From Brachionus manjavacas (lineage: Eukaryota; Rotifera; Eurotatoria; Ploima; Brachionidae), in assembly GCA_019054805.1 (NCBI GenBank), contig JAHQIY010000015.1, positions 1,310,001-1,374,000 on the forward strand: a stretch of DNA of 64,000 nucleotides. The letters are read 5' to 3'. Numbering within the stretch: position 1 is the first letter of the stretch; every line of letters begins with the position of its first letter. The notes beneath the pieces were generated by a model. That model saw only the letters and a list, made by a program, of their open reading frames with translations. It searched no databases and had not been told where the DNA came from. This document shows positions 60,501-64,000 of the stretch, one piece after another. The position numbers were made by a program, and so were the translations under genes.

Positions 60501-61805
60501 TTTCCAGAAGATACCTGTGTTGAATCTGTTATTGAATTAGAAAAAGATTGAGAGGAATATGTGATATCAGTAGATATGGGATAAGAATTTGTCTTTTCCA
60601 CACTCGATGTTGATCTGTCTGAATACACTTGTGTCGAATCTGTTACATTACTTGATAATGTTTGAGGAGAAGATGTGATATCAGGAGAAATGGGCGATGA
60701 ATTTGTCATTTGGTCAATTGATGTTGATTTTCAAGAAGAAACCTGTGTTGAATCTGTTATTGAATTAGAAAAAGATTGAGGAGAATATGTGATATCAGTA
60801 AAAATGGGAGAAGAATTTGTCTTTTCCATACTCGAAGTTGATCTTTCTGAAAAGACTTGTTTTGGAATCTGTTACATTACTTGATAATGTTTGAGGAGAA
60901 GATGTGATATCAGGAGAAATGGGCGATGAATTTGTCATTTGGTCAATTGATGTTGATTTTCAAGAAGAAACCTGTGTTGAATCTGTTATTGAATTAGAAA
61001 AAGATTGAGAGGAATATGTGATATCAGTAGATATGGGATAAGAATTTGTCTTTTCCACACTCGATGTTGATCTGTCTGAATACACTTGTGTTGAGTCTGT
61101 TACAATACTTGATAATGTTTGAGGAGAAGATGTAATATCAGTATAAATGGGAGAAGAATTTGTTATTTTCTCATTTTATAATTTGCTCTTCTGACTTCAC
61201 TTGTGTTGAATCTCATATAATACTTGATAATGTTTGAGGAGAAGATGTGATATCAGTAGAAATGGGAGAAGAATTTGTCAATTCCTCACTTGATGTTGAT
61301 CTTTCTGAATACACTTGTGTTGAGTCTGTTACAATACTTGATAATGTTTGAGGAGAAGATGTGATATCAGTAGAAATGGGCGATGAATTTGTCATTTGGT
61401 CAATTGATGTTGATTTTCCAGAAGATACCTGTGTTGAATCTGTTATTGAATTAGAAAAAGATTGAGGGGAATATGTGATATCAGTAGATATGGGATAAGA
61501 ATTTGTCTTTTCCACACTCGATGTTGATCTGTCTGAATACACTTGTGTCGAATCTGTTACATTACTTGATAATGTTTGAGGAGAAGATGTGATATCAGTA
61601 GAAATGGGAGAAGAATTTGTCATTTCCCCATTTGATGTTGATTTATTCAAAATACACTTGTGTTGAATCTATTACAATACTTTGTAATGTTTGAGGAGAA
61701 GATGTGATATCATGAGAAATGTGTGAAGAATTTGTCATTTCTTCTCTTGATGTTGATCTTTCTGGATACACTTGTGTTGAATCTGTTTCAATATTAGATA
61801 ATGCT
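45556..61805 (-). pseudogene. Mucin-like membrane protein, copy B, repeat-expanded and broken
   Basis: The two 3' exons (45876-46312 and 45556-45813) have the same lengths as in copy A (437 and 258 nt), nearly the same sequence, intact frames and the same membrane helix and tail. The exon before them, from 46362 upward, is a Ser/Thr repeat region with the same 38-residue unit (MTNSSPISTDITSSPQTLSS...). It has an in-frame TAA at 47035-47037 and dozens of later stops and frameshifts up to 61805. No signal peptide or start is seen before the window end; a possible acceptor (ttcttaag) lies at the array start. A product would need heavy exon skipping. The perfect state of the 3' exons suggests recent loss, or transfer of that end from copy A. 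Confidence 0.8.
46560..61805. repeat. Satellite-scale array of 114-bp mucin units, about 134 copies
   Basis: The unit length is the same as in copy A. Two main subtypes alternate: one encodes PQSFSNSITDSTQVSSGKST, as in copy A, and one PQTLSSIVTDSTQVYSERST. Defective variants recur. One, with gctcttctgacttcactt, has two TGA stops and a one-base insertion and appears about nine times (for example near 49423, 55128, 55471, 56270, 56844, 59577, 60148 and 61178). One with gacttgttttggaatctg has a one-base insertion and appears about seven times (48870, 50127, 51838, 53890, 54577, 60396, 60854). Confidence 0.9.
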
Positions 61806-64000
61806 TAAGAAGAATTAATAAAAGATATTTTTTAAAAATCCAAAATATTTACTTAAAAAAGATAAAATCAATTCAAATAATATTATATTAAATTTCATTC
61901 ATTTTTGATTTTTTTATATTTATTTTTAATTTATTACTTTTAATTTCTTATTTGTTCTTGATAATATTTTAATCTTAATTTTTTTATTTTACTATTTAAT
62001 TAATATTTGTTTTTATCTCTTTTTACTTTTTAATATTATAACGCAATAGTAAATAGTTAAAAAGCAATGTGAATAAAATTCATATTTATCATTTTAATTT
62101 TTTATTTTTTTTTAAGAATTTTGAATTGAGTATAGAGCCGAAAATAATTTTTCAACACGAATAAAATAACCATTGAGATATTTATAAGGTTTTAGAAATT
62201 TATTGTTAAATTGTAAAATGAGAAAACAATTTTTTTTTGAATTTTGTTTGTATATATATAAAATACAAAAAAATTGAAATAATAAACCATTCTGTTAAAT
62301 TTTCTTAGAATTGAGACATTTAATTTAAATTGAAGACTTTGAACACTCTTTTATTATTGTATTTGACTACCAAAAATTTTATTAAAACTCCACACGAATA
62401 CAAAAAATATCCAAGTTTTTTGAATTATAATAGTCTTAAACTTTAAAAATATAGTCCTTTTGAAATCAATCACTCTCAAAAATCCTTTTTCAAACAATGA
62501 AGATCAATTACGTTAATATTAAGTTAAAACTTGATTAAAATAGCAATGTTTCAAATTATGAAAAAGGTACTTTTTGATTGAGAAATTCTCTGTTGGAATT
62601 GAAAAAGAGACAACCTTTTATCAGATTAAAACAAAAAATTAGTATTCGCGTCATGCGATTAAGGTGCAAGATTAGCTAGAGAACGGCATTTTACTATTAC
62701 TAAAATATCGAGTGACTTTTATTTGTGATTTGGATTATTTGTCTAAAGCACCTTTTTCAACAAATGTCTGATTCACAAGCAAATTTTACGACTGCCAAAT
62801 TACTATTTACAACAGGTAACCCATTCAGAAAAAAAAAGATTATTCTTCATATGTAGACACATCTTCGAGTATTTCAAATATTTAAAAGGCAAATCAAGGA
62901 TTAGCTAATTTACATAATTATTTTATTCAAGATAATTAAATTTTTTAAATTAAATTTTTTTTTTAAACCAAAAATCACTCAAAATTTTTAAGAGAGATTC
63001 CTCTCTTTTTTGGCCATCTCGAATCCAGATTTCTCAGCAGGATATTCTGTTCAATATTTAAAATAAATCAAGCGACACAATTCAATTGAGTTCTAATAAG
63101 TCCATTATTTTTTATTCAATAGGGACATGCGATAAAAAATAAATTAAAATTTGCATTTATCGGTCTACAAGCTTCTTAATTTTCAGTCCGCTCATTTTGA
63201 CACATTTAAAAGTAATTTATGTCTCTGTCGAACTCTAATTACCTGTTAAGATGATATCGACTGATTTAGCGATAACTGGTTTTTTATCCGTTTCCAAAAT
63301 ACAATAGGACTTCTATTAAAACAAAAACCTTAATTTTATATTTATTGCAAAATTTTACTCTGGTAAATATTTAAATTTTTTAGATCCAATATATTCAAAA
63401 TTCAAAATTTAAAATTCGGCTCTTTTTTTCGAGAGAAATCTCACTCGAAAGCCAAATATTTAAATATTTCTTTTTAAGTTTTTAATAAAATTCTGAATTT
63501 TTTTATTTTTATTACTCTTTATTTTTTATTTTTTTTATTTTTGCTTCATATCAGATAAAAAAATTTTCAATTCGCTTTTTGTATAATTTCACATTTAAAA
63601 ATTCGCATTTTTATAGAACTCCACAAAATAACATTAATTTTTTAATCAATTTAAATTTTCGTTATACTTATTTAAATTATTAGTCTCAAACTCGATTCTG
63701 TTATTAATTTCTTTTTGGCCATTACTTTTATTTTCATAAAAATTCGGTTTCATTTCAATCGTTTAATGAATGTACTTAATTTCTTCTTGAACCTAATTCA
63801 ATACAAGTTGCTAAAATTATGTAACAGAAACATAGAATTCAACGTATTTATTTAAGTAAATCTGTATTTTAAAACTTTTAGGCTTAAAAAAAATGTTAAA
63901 TTTAAAACTTGTTTTAACAAAATTTATTGATATTTAGATAAAAAAAAGTTAAGAATTAGTCTTCAAAAAACACCAGAATATTGGCCAAAAATGTTAGCAT
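61806..64000. other. Gene-free AT-rich end of window
   Basis: No gene, RNA or element is supported. If copy B still has a first exon with a signal peptide, it would lie further to the right. Confidence 0.45.

Noticed and set aside
46300..61650. Many separate small genes, one for each open piece of the copy B array
   Set aside because: All pieces are segments of one repeat tract cut by stops and shifts, and their Met starts are repeat-internal. They are described as one pseudogene.
46560..61805. CRISPR-like array
   Set aside because: Regularly spaced repeats, but units are contiguous with no unique spacers, they encode the mucin repeat, and the DNA is eukaryotic.

Overview
The window is nuclear DNA of a small-genome animal. 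It is very AT-rich, most introns are only 45-65 bp with T-rich acceptors, and the genes are metazoan (NudE, REV3, OSTC, a TAF1C-like factor). Animal transposon relics (LINE, FLYWCH/MULE, Helitron) fill much of the rest. The AT content, tiny introns and LINE and FLYWCH/MULE proteins would fit a monogonont rotifer such as Brachionus, but this is an inference from general character and was not tested.

Region 1 (1-29.6 kb) is an old tandem duplication of a NudE/REV3 head-to-head pair. The left copy has a NudE gene that runs off the window start (exons 1-2 and part of 3) and a broken REV3 fragment. The right copy has NudE (16352-17453, minus) and a complete 14-exon REV3 gene (19939-29551, plus; 1864 residues). 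The two copies are nearly identical in two islands (NudE exons 1-3; REV3 exons 4-7) and strongly diverged between them. A one-base homopolymer difference leaves the left NudE in frame and the right NudE frameshifted. The spacer (4.2-16 kb) is a graveyard of transposons: FLYWCH/MULE fragments, two opposed LINE copies with (TAC)n tails, an old reverse transcriptase, a decayed ORF ending in a J-domain, and a Helitron helicase end.

Region 2 (29.6-38 kb) holds a 5'-truncated LINE, a Helitron Rep relic, a 753-bp element with terminal inverted repeats, a DUF1772 membrane protein gene, a cluster of inverted duplications, and OSTC (oligosaccharyltransferase subunit) with a 54-bp intron that is itself open reading frame.

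Region 3 (39-62 kb) holds two minus-strand copies of a mucin-like membrane protein gene flanking a TAF1C-like Pol I factor gene. Copy A (39270-41650) is intact: signal peptide, about nine near-identical 38-residue Ser/Thr repeats, a Cys-containing ectodomain, one membrane helix and a short tail. Copy B (45556-61805) has the same 3' exons, but its repeat region has grown to about 15 kb (about 134 units of 114 bp). It carries many stops and frameshifts, and those lesions were themselves copied through the array. A protein-coding minisatellite appears to have turned into a satellite. The last 2.2 kb shows no gene.

The genes here do not form one pathway. OSTC and the mucin-like protein are both linked to the secretory route, and REV3, NudE and TAF1C are housekeeping functions.
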